A stretch of DNA of 64,000 nt, from the NCBI GenBank assembly GCA_963556195.1, contig OY744544.1:51160825-51224824 (forward strand). The letters are read 5' to 3'. The first letter of the stretch is position 1. Each line of letters begins with the position of its first letter. Positions 25,665 through 37,245 of this stretch are shown in pieces. The notes under the pieces were generated by a model that was not told where the DNA came from, searched no databases, and saw nothing but the letters and a program-made list of their open reading frames with translations. Both the position numbers and the translations under genes were made by a program. The DNA is from Sepiola atlantica. Taxonomy: Eukaryota > Mollusca > Cephalopoda > Sepiida > Sepiolidae.

Positions 25665-25712
25665 AATTCCAATTTTCGATTCATAAATGCATCTTCATCA
25701 GAAGGATACAGA
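25665..25712 (-). ncRNA. Hammerhead-like motif with both core strands
   Basis: Minus strand: ATCCTTCTGATGAAGATGC, then TTTATGAATCGAAAATTGG. CTGATGA (25701-25695) and GAAA (25677-25674) are both present with GAT/ATC pairing between, but stems I and III are weak, so activity is doubtful. Confidence 0.4.
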
Positions 25713-25915
25713 CAATATGTTTATTTCTGTTTTTTAAGCGACATGTTACCACTTAGTCTTGAACTTCTGTTCTCATTGAAGTCTGGTATGTAATGTCTGA
25801 TATAAATTGTGTGCCTTGGTACGCACGTGTAATTGTTGAGTAAAATATTTACACTGTTTGAATTCATTTACATTTGTTATTTTTAAAACGATAAAAAACC
25901 AATAAAATTCAGTTT

Positions 25916-25973
<58 letters not shown>
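25916..25973. repeat. (TA)n microsatellite
   Basis: About 28 TA units. Confidence 0.97.
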
Positions 25974-25976
<3 letters not shown>

Positions 25977-26079
25977 AATGCAATAATACTATGTTTGAAG
26001 AATCAGTTAATAAAATATGAGACATCAGTTAGAAACACGATCACGATGCGAATGATGTATTCATTTTTCAAATGAATAA

Positions 26080-26280
26080 AAACACTTATTAAAATCCACA
26101 TATTTCGCCTTTACATGACTTTTTCATTGGCGTAAGCCACTTTTCTTTTATCTTATTCATTGTTGAGATCTAACGACGTTGCCGCCGTAGACTCCCGATG
26201 TTATAGGAGACTGTCTTTTAAATGTTCTGCTATTTCTAGTGAAAACGTTGGAACGTGTGTATACGTATTGATTGCAATAT
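26080..26280 (-). mobile_element. Retroelement terminal region, copy 1, with hammerhead relic
   Basis: The plus strand shows ATTTCGCCTTTACATGAC, then ATCTAACGACGTTGCCGCCG, then TTTTAAATGTTCTGCTATTT and GTGAAAACGTT. Blocks in the same order occur at 27820-28000. On the minus strand the start reads GCCAATGAAAA ... GGC-GAAA-TATGTGG, a hammerhead layout with a damaged first core strand. It is probably the terminal region of a Penelope-like element, by analogy with 16.6 and 21 kb. Confidence 0.5.
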
Positions 26281-26679
26281 TATTACATTTAGATCATCGG
26301 CGAATGACTAAATGAGAAATCAGAAACAAAATACGATGCGATATATTTTGTATCTTCTATATAAAGTTAAGACGATGCTCCCCTATACTTTTGTCAAGAA
26401 TACGAACATTACTACAGTCATCACATGGTTACGAAACTCATCACTATATTACGCTTATTCTGTCTTATTGTGTTTTAGTAAATTTGTGATTGTTTCTCCA
26501 GCTAACACTAAATATTACTTTTGGCCTACCATATTAGACTCTCTCCAAAACATACTCCATATTTGTGGTAGCAAAAACTTTTCCCCCTAAAACTTTTGTA
26601 CTAACACTTTCCCTATCGACACTTAGAACTAATACACAATGTCTACTGTTCAAAAACGTGTCCGGTAATATTTGCTATT

Positions 26680-26781
26680 TACTACATAATACAAAACATT
26701 ACACAAACATTTAGTGAGCGCTCCCTCTTAATAGAGGGAGCGTCCACTAAATGTTTGTGTAATGTTTTGTATTATGCAGTA
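26680..26781. repeat. Near-perfect ~50-bp-arm palindrome
   Basis: TACTACATAATACAAAACAT at the left is mirrored by ATGTTTTGTATTATGCAGTA at the right. The arms continue through CATTTAGTG and CGCTCCCTCT to a TTAATA centre. Only one mismatch and a one-base offset are visible. This is a fold-back element or a recent inverted duplication. Confidence 0.95.
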
Positions 26782-26789
26782 ACTTTTCA

Positions 26790-27540
26790 TTCAAGTATTA
26801 TATTCGAGAATATCGGATTACATTATTTCTACCTATTACGTATACATTTATACTCATTCCGGTTTTTAGACAATGCAATTAACGAACATAGTTCCTTACA
26901 GTTTTTCATTATTCAACATGGGGTATACAATTTCTCAAGCGACTCGACTTCCGAATACAGTCAATATACGTCAAGATACTCGACAGTGTCATAAAGTTGA
27001 CCTACTGAATACTACACCTTTCACACGCATAATATCCAAACATTTGTAAAAAAACAGAGATTTCATCGTATAGAAATGACCCAAAACGTGTGACGGGTGG
27101 ACCCTAAATGTGGACGCTTCCTGGCGGATCGTAAATAAACGCATGACAGCTAGAGGCTTTGTTTGTGTGACCTATTATTCAAAAGATTTTTTACTTACTT
27201 TCGTGGCCAAGAAGTAATCGACGAGGGAGGGTGGGACGGATGGCAATGAGCAGGATTTTTTTTTAATTCAACGTTATCATGTAGTAATTTGAAAATAAAC
27301 TAATGTAATATATAGTACTTTAACTATCGTGAATATCATCATTTCGCTTGGTTTTTTAGTGCTCTACAGACGTCTTTAATTATATTTGTGTGTTTATGTA
27401 GTGCTCAGGAGCCATACTAATTTTACTTTTTTTTCTATTTTTTCCTCGCAAAAAGGGAATATATGTATAAAGATAACAGGGGGTAATTGGTTTTATTAGG
27501 GTTCTATAGGCCTCTTCAATTTTAGAAGTGCTCATTATCA
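26790..27540. other. AT-rich stretch, nothing recognised
   Basis: TAAATGTGGACGCTTCC at 27107 recalls the CACTAAATG/GGGAGCGTCC centre of the 26.7-kb palindrome and may be a remnant of the same family. Confidence 0.45.
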
Positions 27541-27544
27541 TAGA

Positions 27545-27800
27545 TAGAGCGGATGTTTAATCAAAAAAAAATCTAGAGAAATACCGGTACCATGGAATAG
27601 ACAGAAAGACTCCTACAATCGGGTCTTCTTCCTTCCTCCAATTCTCCTTTCATCCTTCAACAATTCCAAACAGACAATTATTCTAAAATTAAAATTTCCG
27701 GTATGACCTATTTGCGTTCTGTCGGATGTTGACAAATTTTAATTCATTCTTTTGTATTTCTCCCGGGCAACGCCGGGGGGGGGGGACGGGTCCAGCTAGT
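27545..27800 (+). mobile_element. Single-copy relative of the 160-bp array element
   Basis: The T/C-rich block CTTCCTTCCTCCAATTCTCC, then TTTTGTATTTCTCCCGGGCA, then CGCCGGGG and CCAGCTAGT match the order of pieces in the 61.5-63.5 kb array (CTCCTTTTTCCTCCTCCACC, TGTATTGCTCCTGGACAACG). The G-run of about 11 just before the end is a local expansion. Confidence 0.5.
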
Positions 27801-27819
27801 TTAATATAAATGGAAATAA

Positions 27820-28010
27820 TCATTCAAATCAAGTATTTCGGCCTAATAAGCCATTTTAGTGGTACATACAGTTTTTCTTTGTTTCTTCATTATCGAAATC
27901 TAACGACGTCGACGCTGTAGAACCCATGACAACTCCTGTTGTTATTGAAGACTATCTTTTAAATGTCCTGCAATTTGCAGTGAAAGTTAAAACTAAACTC
28001 ACGCGCCCCA
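27820..28010 (-). mobile_element. Retroelement terminal region, copy 2, with hammerhead relic
   Basis: Shares ATTTCGGCC, AAATCTAACGACGTCGACGC, ACTATCTTTTAAATGTCCTG and GTGAAAGTT with 26080-26280. On the minus strand GGCTTATTAGGCC-GAAA-TACTTGATTTG keeps stem II and GAAA, but the first core strand is ACTAAAA. A (TA)n array follows 90 bp later. Confidence 0.5.
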
Positions 28011-28098
28011 TCCCTGCACTAAGAAAGTATCGTCAAATGTTTTTCCTGTTGTTGTTTAACGTTTTATTTGATTTTTTTAAATGTAATCGTTATTATAA

Positions 28099-28100
<2 letters not shown>

Positions 28101-28181
<81 letters not shown>
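28101..28181. repeat. (TA)n microsatellite
   Basis: About 40 TA units. The tail of the 85-codon open frame is repeat read-through. Confidence 0.97.
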
Positions 28182-28185
<4 letters not shown>

Positions 28186-28362
28186 CGTGTGATTATATTG
28201 AAAATAAATTAATAAAGTGCTCGGTCGCAAGGGAGTGCCCGCTAATATAATTTATTTGAAAACTATATGTAACATATTTCTGAAAACGTACCGCTGTTTC
28301 ATCTAGATGGTCTGACGTTTAACATAAAAAATATGTAAGCTCAGTGGAATCGTCGGCGGTCT

Positions 28363-28425
28363 GAATGAGGTAAAAAACCACGATGAGAAATCATTTTTTC
28401 TCATCGTGGTTTTACTTCCTCATTC
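28363..28425. repeat. Strong hairpin, about 28-bp arms
   Basis: GAATGAGGTAAAAAACCACG pairs with CGTGGTTTTACTTCCTCATTC, and GATGAGAAA with TTTCTCATC, around a CATTTT loop. The size resembles a miRNA precursor or a short foldback element. No miRNA seed was recognised. Confidence 0.9.
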
Positions 28426-28535
28426 ACAACACATATGATTCGATTAAGCTTAAATATATTTTTAAACATGTATAAAGCCACCCTATCTGGATGGAACCGC
28501 GGTACGCTTTCTGAAATATGTAACGAATAGTTTTA

Positions 28536-28541
<6 letters not shown>

Positions 28542-28597
<56 letters not shown>
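28542..28597. repeat. (TA)n microsatellite
   Basis: About 28 TA units. Confidence 0.97.
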
Positions 28598-28599
<2 letters not shown>

Positions 28600-28609
28600 A
28601 TAAATGTGC

Positions 28610-29160
28610 ACTCTAGTATTTACGCTAAACGCTAAACTTCCTATTTTAAGTAAATTCCTATTTAAACAAAAGACACACTGCTTATGTATATGCGATACCG
28701 ATCGCAAGGGTAACTAATTTGCATATTGGTTTGAGTAAATACAGTTTATTAATTAACTATTATTTTTTATTGTTTTTTTTTTAATTCAATTTTGATTTAG
28801 ATTTTTATAAAACAAATAGTTCTGTTTCGTAACATTTTTATTTATTTCGTGGACAAACATTTAACATTTGTGTTCAAATGTTCCTTACTTTGGAGGGAAT
28901 GACTTGATTCTCAAATTGCGATCTATATCTTAGTTGGAAAAGAAAAAGCAAATTGATGTATTCTTACTGTTTCTATCGTTACGGTCATATTTAAAGATGA
29001 ATACATTTGTGTAAAATTTAATCATAATATTTTTTTATCCATATGATTAACTGAGAAAAATTGATTTTGTTTCGCGTTTACAACAAAAATGGGAATGAAA
29101 TGTTTATTATTTTTAATTATTGTTTCAAGTATTACAAGTAGCGCACTGTGCGAAGCCAGC
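28610..29160. other. AT-rich stretch, nothing recognised
   Basis: It ends with CGCACTGTGCGAAGCCAGCTAG just before a (TA)n array, again the CCAGCTAG end motif. Confidence 0.5.
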
Positions 29161-29163
29161 TAG

Positions 29164-29176
29164 AATATATATATAT

Positions 29177-29240
<64 letters not shown>
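29164..29240. repeat. (TA)n microsatellite
   Basis: About 36 TA units with one ACAC interruption near the start. Confidence 0.97.
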
Positions 29241-29245
<5 letters not shown>

Positions 29246-29991
29246 TATATAAATCAAAAGCCGATATCATATATTCAATTTTGGGGGTTAGAAGTTTACC
29301 GTATTTGCAATAAGCTGAAACCTAGACAGGATAATAGTGAAAAAGACTCAAACAGAAACGCTTAAAAGTAGATGTTGCTGTCTTCGCTGTTCACACGTTT
29401 AAGTCGAATGAATCAGAAAATGTTGAGATGAATCCAATCTTAGTATTATTGTTGTATTATAGGATGGTACAATAATATTGCGGGTCTGCATTCGCACCAG
29501 ACAACCATGAACAGTAATGACAACGTTTTACTTCACTGCTTTTTTATTCATATCAAAGCACTGTAATACAATTAAACTCCATACCTAGTCGTCTAAAAGA
29601 TTGAGATCAAAGGAAATGATCAGTTCCAATGTTTCGATGTGATTATGGAAAATGTGTCATCCATGTCTGCCTTTTATAAGCCTATTAGCCCTGAAAGCGA
29701 CGTTTTCTAACTTTTTCTTGTGTAAAGAGAATTTTACTGACCACATAACATTTTAGTTCTTGCTTTCTGACACACGCTGTTCTTTTGCAATTGACCTCGG
29801 GAATCTTCTACGATTACCACCAACCATTTATTTATAAATCTGATATATGGAAAATATGAAGCCCAGTAAAATCCGAGCTACAGTAGAAATAACGCATATA
29901 TTAAATCATTTGCACACGGGTTGTGTCGTGCAATCACAACTATTCAGTATGACTTGATAAGCAAGCTCTGCAAGTTAAGATATTCGATACA

Positions 29992-30100
29992 GATTCCCGA
30001 GTTCCACTTAAAGATTCCCGAGTTCGACAGGATTCACCCGAAGAAAGTCGGGGATTACAGTTTACAGGCGAGAACAGTAGTCCGAATAATGCAAATAATA
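29992..30100 (+). repeat. Dispersed repeat copy
   Basis: GATTCCCGAGTTC occurs twice in a row, then GACAGGATTCACCCGAAGAA, AGTCGGGGATTACAG and AGTCCGAATAATGCAAATAA. The order matches the copy at 5341-5452. Confidence 0.65.
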
Positions 30101-30105
30101 GGAAT

Positions 30106-31940
30106 TTTCATTTTCTTCCAGTTTTTATTTGTTTATTTCTATATTCATGTGCTTATGCGTTTGTTAATAACGACCCTTCTACCAACGTGTACGTGAACTA
30201 TATTCACTTGAAAAACATTTGCTTTAACTTATTTTTAATCCTACAGTTGGGAAGTGTTCTTGTTTATTCATACCCAGTGCAAACGTGAACTAAAAACAAA
30301 TATTTTATTGTTTTGGGAAATTCTCTTCCCAAATATCGGGAACCTAATTAAACAGCGCAAATATTTTTTCAAACCAAACAGTGACAGCAATGTTTACACT
30401 GAGTCCCCAGTTTCTAGTCAACTCGTTACGCGTCAAATAGTCCCAACTCGCCTGTTTCGCTATGTCAGCGTGTCACTTGTTATTCCGGATGAGGATTGAG
30501 ACTTGTTAAAATAAGAATTATCAGACCCGGTTACCTTCGTCGCGGACATCAATTCGCGCAATGCATCAACTCGAGATAACCAGGATCAATATTTAATACG
30601 TCTGATCACACGAAAATTAAAGAGAGCAAATAGATATTGTTTTAATATTAAGTACATTATCACATTTAATTATATGTGTATGTTGTGTGTTTCTCACGAT
30701 TGCATGATTTAAACATTGAAATAATATTTTATTTATTATTATTAATCGAAAAATTATTGAAATTAAAATAAAGTTAAAGAATAATTTTAAAATCCCATAA
30801 AAATAACATTTAAATACGCAATTGAATCTATCAGAATGCATTTCGATGTTTCTCATGCACGCCAGTCATTTATTTTATTGTTCTATACCTTTTTAAAAAT
30901 GTCTTAGTAAACCTAGTGAATTTGGATAGAGAGGAATTGGGAAAAAATTAATTTTTCACAAAAAATATGATTTCCATCTACTTGTATTAAATCGTTATGT
31001 ATTAAAAGATTAAATGTTTTGGAAAGTATTCATCCAGATCTAAAAAAAAAAATTCATAACATAACAGCACAGGCGATGTTTTATTTTATTTAAACAAAGA
31101 GACTTAAGTTAACAAAAAGAGTTATAAGATAAAACACATTTTTTTATGTAAACTTATTCAGCGATTATTAAATAGGCTCTAATATGTTTAGGTGTAAGAA
31201 CAAGTATTTTTCCACAGTATGTTTTGCGTTTTCGAAATATTAGATAATCGACTTTAATTGCCTTCTCAAAAGAATGCAGTTTAAATTAGTGAAAACCTAT
31301 GCTCTAAATAAAAAAGCCGCTCAGCGAAATATCAAGGTCTTTTAATAAATTATTGTAAAATGTCTATCAAGTGTCACATCGGCTTCCTGCAGAAGACTAT
31401 TTAGTATGTACTAACTGTTTCCTTTTGTCTCTCACAACATTGTTTAACCCAACAGATTAAGCTGACTGGAAATACAAAACCATATGCGATCACGTGATTG
31501 TCTCGGTGATTTCGCCACTTTTCCTGCGCCATTAACTCATCCGAATAGAGAAGATGACAAAATACACATACACCTTAAAATGATTTCAAAATGTGGTGTA
31601 TCCATCTTTAAACATGAGAACCCCATTTAATGTATAGAATTGCGTTGAAAAGATGGTGTCTTAATTAGAGGCTAGCCACAGATTCTCAAATGTTCGGCAT
31701 AAATAGATTCAATCCCTAGGATTCTCCTTATTTGAATGTTTCATTTTCTGTGTTTTAATTCACTTCTTAATAGTGAGTATATTTATTTAGATGCAAAGAT
31801 GGCTTTCATGCAATTATTTTTACTGTTAATCACATACAATAATTCATAACAATTCGTTCAGTCTTGGGGAATATCTTTTTATTTGAAATTACTGTACTAT
31901 TATTATTATCTTGAATGCTTTAACTTATGTATTTGTTGAG
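30106..31940. other. AT-rich stretch, nothing recognised
   Basis: Open frames of 79-91 codons lack motifs. A/T runs only. Confidence 0.6.
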
Positions 31941-31941
31941 C

Positions 31942-32173
31942 TTTGAATATTAAGTGTTGACTGTTGAGTATTCTGTGTTAAGTGTTTAACGCTGGGCGTT
32001 GAATATTGAGTGTAGACTATTAAGAGTTGAATGTTGCGTATAGTGTGCAGTGTTGACCGCTGACTATTGAGTGTTGAGTGTTGAGTGTCAAATATAAGTA
32101 TTGCGTGTTAGTTATTGAGTGTTGACTATTGATTGTTGGCTGTTGAGTGTTGTGTTGGGTATTGATTGTTGAA
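31942..32173. repeat. Degenerate heptamer array, TGTTGAG
   Basis: The stretch parses into about 33 consecutive 7-mers (TGTTGAC, TGTTGAG, TATTGAG, CGTTGAA, TGTAGAC, TATTGAT and so on) with few indels. The central TGTTGAGTGTTGAGTG run is perfect. Confidence 0.88.
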
Positions 32174-33800
32174 GATTTGCTTCATAAAATAAAATCAATT
32201 TGATATTTTCTTTAGTTGTTTCATAATATCCATGTGTGAAAACTTCTCTAAAATTTTGCAGTGCGTATTCTTTTCCATGGGCCACTTTATAATCTATAAT
32301 GTCATCCTGACTTTTCCGTTTTTACCATTCATTCCGTTTCATTCTGCTTTGTAATATTCTATAATCAATGTCAATTCTTAAGGGAGCAAACTCGTCGAAA
32401 ATGATGTGAATTTTATTTTATGGCTTTCGTGGTTTTCATTTCCCTCTGGGTTCTTTTGTTTGCGTTAAAACATAGCTAGAGTGCATTCGCAAAATGACAC
32501 TGATCCTGCTTCAATCTGCGGTAAAACGCAAAAGCGGCAAAAGGCAAAAACGGCAAAAGGCAAAAACAGCAAAACTATGTTCAGACAAAAAAAACGAAAA
32601 GTACGAGCGACCAAAACACTCCAATTTGCAAATTATTTCTCAAGATAGAAAAACGCTTTTATCGTAATGATCACAGTATTAGTTCATGCATTATTTATTA
32701 ATCCACTTAAAACAAAAACAAAAATTTTCTCAAACATTTTATTTTAAGGTATATTTTATATACATATCGCCAAAATTGTTATTTTAATTCTGAAAGGTAA
32801 TTACAGTCCTTCCCATGCCGCTTCCTTAAAAACTATCTCGTTTTATATTGATAAAGAAAGGCAACAATAAAATAATCCTGATGTTACTATTAAACACGTA
32901 GCTTGATAGCAAAAAAGAAGGTAGAAGGGAAACGAAAAGAAATAAATAGCGAGCAGAAAATGACTAATTTTCGATTTTGTCTTTTTTTTGTTTTAATTAA
33001 AATGCTTTTACAAACTCAGGTTTTCCCGATTCACACAATCTAACACGAGCCCAATGGGTGGTCACAGTTTTTCCAGTATGACATTTTCTTTGTCTGCTTG
33101 AATTGACCAAACACAATACGCTGATTGAAAGTTCCAATTTAACTAAAGCTTACAAAATAAGCTACCCGTATTTTCTTGTAAAAATGAAACAGTTATATTT
33201 TTGTACTCTGGGAATCTGGTGTTTAATCGAATCACGAGTTAAAGAAAAATGAAATCGCATTTTTAGAGTGAGACGAAATAATATTCGAGATGTCACGTTT
33301 AACTAAGATTATCTCAAAATTTCACATTTAACTAACATTGTCAACTACGTCCATCCGACAAATTTTGCAAGAATTGAATTTATTTTTGAAATGTTTAATC
33401 TTACAGTACTCAGTAATCGATTAAATAAATAGCAGAATATGTAGAAGAGGTTGAGTAAAGACGAACCTCTATTGTTTATTATCTCTCTTTTTATACATAT
33501 TTTTAATTTGATTCCGTAAATGCATTAACAATTGCCTTGTACAGTTTTATCAAACGGGCTTCATTTTTGTTACATCGTCGTCTTCTTCAATATCATAACT
33601 TCCTGTAGACAACATTCTTCCTTTTAAGCAAGAAAAGTTTAAGATTTTATTTTGTATTGCCCACGTCGAATACTTTTTTGCAGTAAAAAAGTAAAGATTT
33701 AATAACTATTTACTGATGTTTAATTTGATGTAAAACCAACAAAATTGTGCAAAATGGAGAGGATATTATGTGATAGTATATCAAATGCTATAATACAACT
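32174..33800. other. AT-rich stretch, nothing recognised
   Basis: The only local structure is a small tandem GGCAAAAACGGCAAAA at about 32530-32572. Confidence 0.6.
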
Positions 33801-33809
33801 ATTTCTATG

Positions 33810-34860
33810 TGTCTACTATTTTTCATTCACTAGGCCACGGTGAGCATGGATTAGCAAAACACTGGTGGTGTGTCCTGGAGTCCGAATTACAACATGTCTT
33901 CCCAGATTTCCAGCACTCTTCTTTTCATTCGATAACTATTGTAAATCAACTTGCGTTCTCGCAACAGTCGTTTACCATTATTTTTCGTTTATAACGACCG
34001 TTCGTCTTCTCTGGAATTTGAGTGACGAATAATCTCCCATGATTTCACTACTCCTTGTTCCCTTCGGGTGGAGGTCTTTTAATTTTCCAACATTATTAAC
34101 AATCATTTTCCAACATTATTAACAATCATTTTCCAACATTATTAACGATCATTTTCCAACATTATTAACAATCATTTTCCAACATTATTAACGATCATTT
34201 TCCAACATTATTAACGATCATTTTCCAACATTATTAACGATCATTTTCCAACATTATTAACGATCATTTTCCAACATTATTAACGATCATTTTCCAACAT
34301 TATTAACGATCATTTTCCAACATTATTAACGATCATTTTCCAACATTATTAACGATCATTTTCCAACATTATTAACGATCATTTTCCAACATTATTAACG
34401 ATCATTTTCTGTGACACCAATTGATTTTGATGCAACACCGTTTTATTTTTTGTCCGACTGCGGAGTGGATGAAATATTTCAGGATTTTCTTAGATCAACC
34501 TTAACAAGTGAGATTCCCCAGGTTTCATGTAATGTTATTTCTCTATTTTAGTCTTGTTTACGCAACATTATTACATTTAAACTGAAGACGTGGGTTGCTC
34601 GTTATGTGGGCTGGTTATCGAACTTAAGGATTTGTTTTAGATTTCAACTGTTATCATCAGTACGATGTTTTGTGTTGTCTTAATCCTCCCTGTCATTCCA
34701 ATTTCTCCTCTTCTCATCATGTTAATTTTTAAATTGTTAATAGTGCTTCTATAAATATTAGTATTAAAGTAGTTTTTCCATCTTTCATATTCCATTCAAC
34801 TTTCTGGCAGAGTCCGTGTATTTCCTTAGATTGCATTGCACCTTAATGTTTACACTGTGA
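33810..34860 (-). mobile_element. R2-like LINE 3' end, degenerate copy 1
   Basis: At 33870-34080 the plus strand shows AACAGTCGTTTACCATTATT and GGAATTTGAGTGACGAATAA, which recur at 52.3 kb; the GAGTCTGAGTGAC-type box ties it to 56.5 kb as well. Beyond the 23-bp minisatellite the minus strand gives KYTDSARKLNGI and EIGMTGRIKTTQNIVLM, like the C-terminal endonuclease region of R2-type LINEs (KYQxLxREL, EIGxxxxIxTxQ). Frames are broken. The minisatellite at 34082-34410 splits the 3' untranslated part from the coding remnant. Confidence 0.55.
34082..34410. repeat. 23-bp minisatellite, 14 exact-length copies
   Basis: The unit ATTTTCCAACATTATTAACG plus ATC starts at 34082 and every 23 bp to 34381. 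The only variation is CAATC for CGATC in copies 1, 2 and 4, so the array grew recently from the variant-free side. A partial unit ends it. Confidence 0.98.
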
Positions 34861-34963
34861 ACGGAACAGTTTAGTGTTTAGCTGTTTCTTACTTTCTTGA
34901 TGACTATTTTCACGGTGCTTGGTATAGTTTGCCTTATTATTTTCATTATTACTATTATTATTA

Positions 34964-34983
34964 CCATCATCATCATCATCATC

Positions 34984-35029
<46 letters not shown>
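34964..35029. repeat. (CAT)n-(AGT)n array
   Basis: Five CATs pass into about 16 AGT units, with ATT-rich lead-in from 34935. Confidence 0.95.
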
Positions 35030-35030
<1 letters not shown>

Positions 35031-35159
35031 CTTTGCATTCTCGGTTGTTGTAATTTACAATTTTTTTATTTCGTTTTCTTTGATGCCGTAACGTTTCGTT
35101 ATTCCGTTATTGCTTCCCTTTTCGTTCATTCTCGTATCCCTTTCATCTTTTATGGACTA

Positions 35160-35300
35160 CCGACTGTGCATGCCGAAGCATTTACGTGAAATCGCGCGCA
35201 TTACCGATCGCATATTTACGTACTTGACACGCGCGTATAAAAGCAGACGCATATGTTTGCATAGGCGTAAAAAGGATCGAACGACAATTCAACCCGGAAT
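35160..35300 (+). promoter_or_regulatory. CpG-rich patch with TATA box
   Basis: CGCGCGTATAAAAGCAGACG near 35230 lies in about 100 bases that hold many CpGs (ACGTGAAATCGCGCGC, ACCGATCGCATATTTACGTA), unlike the surroundings. A TATA box flanked by G+C is typical of RNA polymerase II core promoters, including LTRs. No clear gene follows: frames of 60-71 codons at 35401-35616 have no motif. Confidence 0.3.
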
Positions 35301-36977
35301 TAATCAGTCTGGCTGATATAATCAAATTCTTTCCGACTACTCATACATATTCAGCGCGTAATAGGCCAACCTACTCAGAGTCATTAACGCACGTGCTGTA
35401 ATGGCAAATCTGGAATATGCATTAAGCTTTGATAAAAAAAAATGTTTTAAGATCAGCAATTCAAAACTCACTCGAATCAATCGTTCGCTTCATAGACCCA
35501 TTATATATTACAACCAATCGTCTCAACATGACTGTGTCTTGGCGTATAGAGAATCAGACGTTCATGCTGCGACGTCCAAACCAAAAGTGTTTCCAAATAG
35601 TCTCTACTTAAATTGATTCACGAAGTATTTCCGATAAAATCAATAAATATTTATTCTTAGTTCAATCAATGTATGTACTTTGAATGCAAATTATACGTTT
35701 AGTACACGTTTAAGGTTTCGCCAAGATTATTAAAAGCGTCACAACCCGAAAATGAAAAGCGAGTACAATTTTTGGGGTCAGATTCCGTTTTTGATTTCAC
35801 AATGTCTCACTGTAAACGTCTCGCTCAGTTTGAATACTCACATTTCTCTCTTTAACTCGTCAGCGTCCTGGTGTCTCTTTACAAAGAAACCTTAAGTATC
35901 ATTTATGTATCTTGTTTTGATATCAAACCGTATGGTGATCTCCTCTCACATTGACTACTGCGTCCTTCTATAATAAGACACAATGACGTCTTGCATAGAG
36001 ACCTTCACATCTGCATATTACGTTTAATCGCTCTGAAACTTAGAAACAACATGGCAAAGTTCATTTCCTACCTTCTTTTCGATATTATATAGGATTCTTT
36101 TTAATTTTTTATTGTTTATATCTGTTGTTCGTATTCCATTAATTCTTGTCTGTTCCATTAACATTGAGAATGAGATTTATCTACACGACTATAATTTAAT
36201 CGGTTCCTCTAAGTTGCATTTAAATCTATTTGAAGACTACACATGTTATTTTATAAACCGACATGTACAACATCATTATTACGTCGATAACATTTCCCCA
36301 CATAATTCACACGCTTATTACAGTTACTTAAAAAGTAACTGAAATGTAATAAAAATAATAAATGCAAATCTGATCAACGGAAACTCTTTTTAAATAATTT
36401 AAAAAAAAATGTAGTTTGACTAACATGTCGTTAATTTTATTAACAAACATTTTAGAAATAATAAAAACAACACTAATCCGTTTTATACAGTAGATAGTAT
36501 TTACACATAAAGGGAGTTGAGGTGTTAATCAGGGATTAAGTGTGGAACCGGGATACTGGGTGAGGTGGGAAAGAAGTTGGGAAAACATACGTACCAAGCT
36601 CAACAGCCTTGAATCCTTAACTATATAAAAAGGAATAGGATGCCCAAATATTTAAGTCAATATTAGAAACATTGAAAGAAGTTAAAACTCCAGAATGTTT
36701 ACCTCGGATTCGAAAATTTAAAAGCAATTTCGAAATGAAACGTTTGTTTAATACATCGGGGTAGAAGGTTCTCATTCCGTTTTCTATAAAGTCTTAAGAG
36801 AGATTTGTAATTCTGAGGTAGTACTGCATGTAGTGGTGATTGAACCTTATTAAAGGACTAAACCTGCAAAACTGATTTTAACATACATTGCGACACGTGC
36901 CCACCTAGAATATTATAGCATGAACATTGTTAGCTACAAAGCTAATATTATTTAGGATTGATAGTATTCCTACTAAT
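35301..36977. other. AT-rich stretch, nothing recognised
   Basis: Short open frames without motif. Confidence 0.55.
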
Positions 36978-36990
36978 ATCTATCTATCTA

Positions 36991-37057
<67 letters not shown>
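36978..37057. repeat. (TATC)n-(TC)n-(TA)n-(TG)n compound microsatellite
   Basis: Four motifs in order, each run perfect. Confidence 0.97.
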
Positions 37058-37079
37058 TTGTGCATGTACTTTTCTATGT

Positions 37080-37122
37080 TTATATTTAAGAATATAAATA
37101 CACATGAGTCTGCATTTTTCAG

Positions 37123-37188
<66 letters not shown>

Positions 37189-37245
37189 ACGACGGCTAAA
37201 ATGCAGACACATGTGTATTTACATTCTTAAATATGAACCTCAAAA
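37080..37245. repeat. Inverted repeat around a (TA)n core
   Basis: ATATTTAAGAATATAAATAC, ACACATGAGTCTGCATTTT at the left are mirrored by AAAATGCAGACACATGTG, TATTTACATTCTTAAATAT at the right, with (TA)n at 37128-37184 between. Arms are about 45 bp with a few mismatches. Confidence 0.92.

Noticed and set aside
34635..34670. Hammerhead candidate CTGATGA...GAAA on the minus strand
   Set aside because: It falls within the R2-like coding remnant and stems I and III do not pair.
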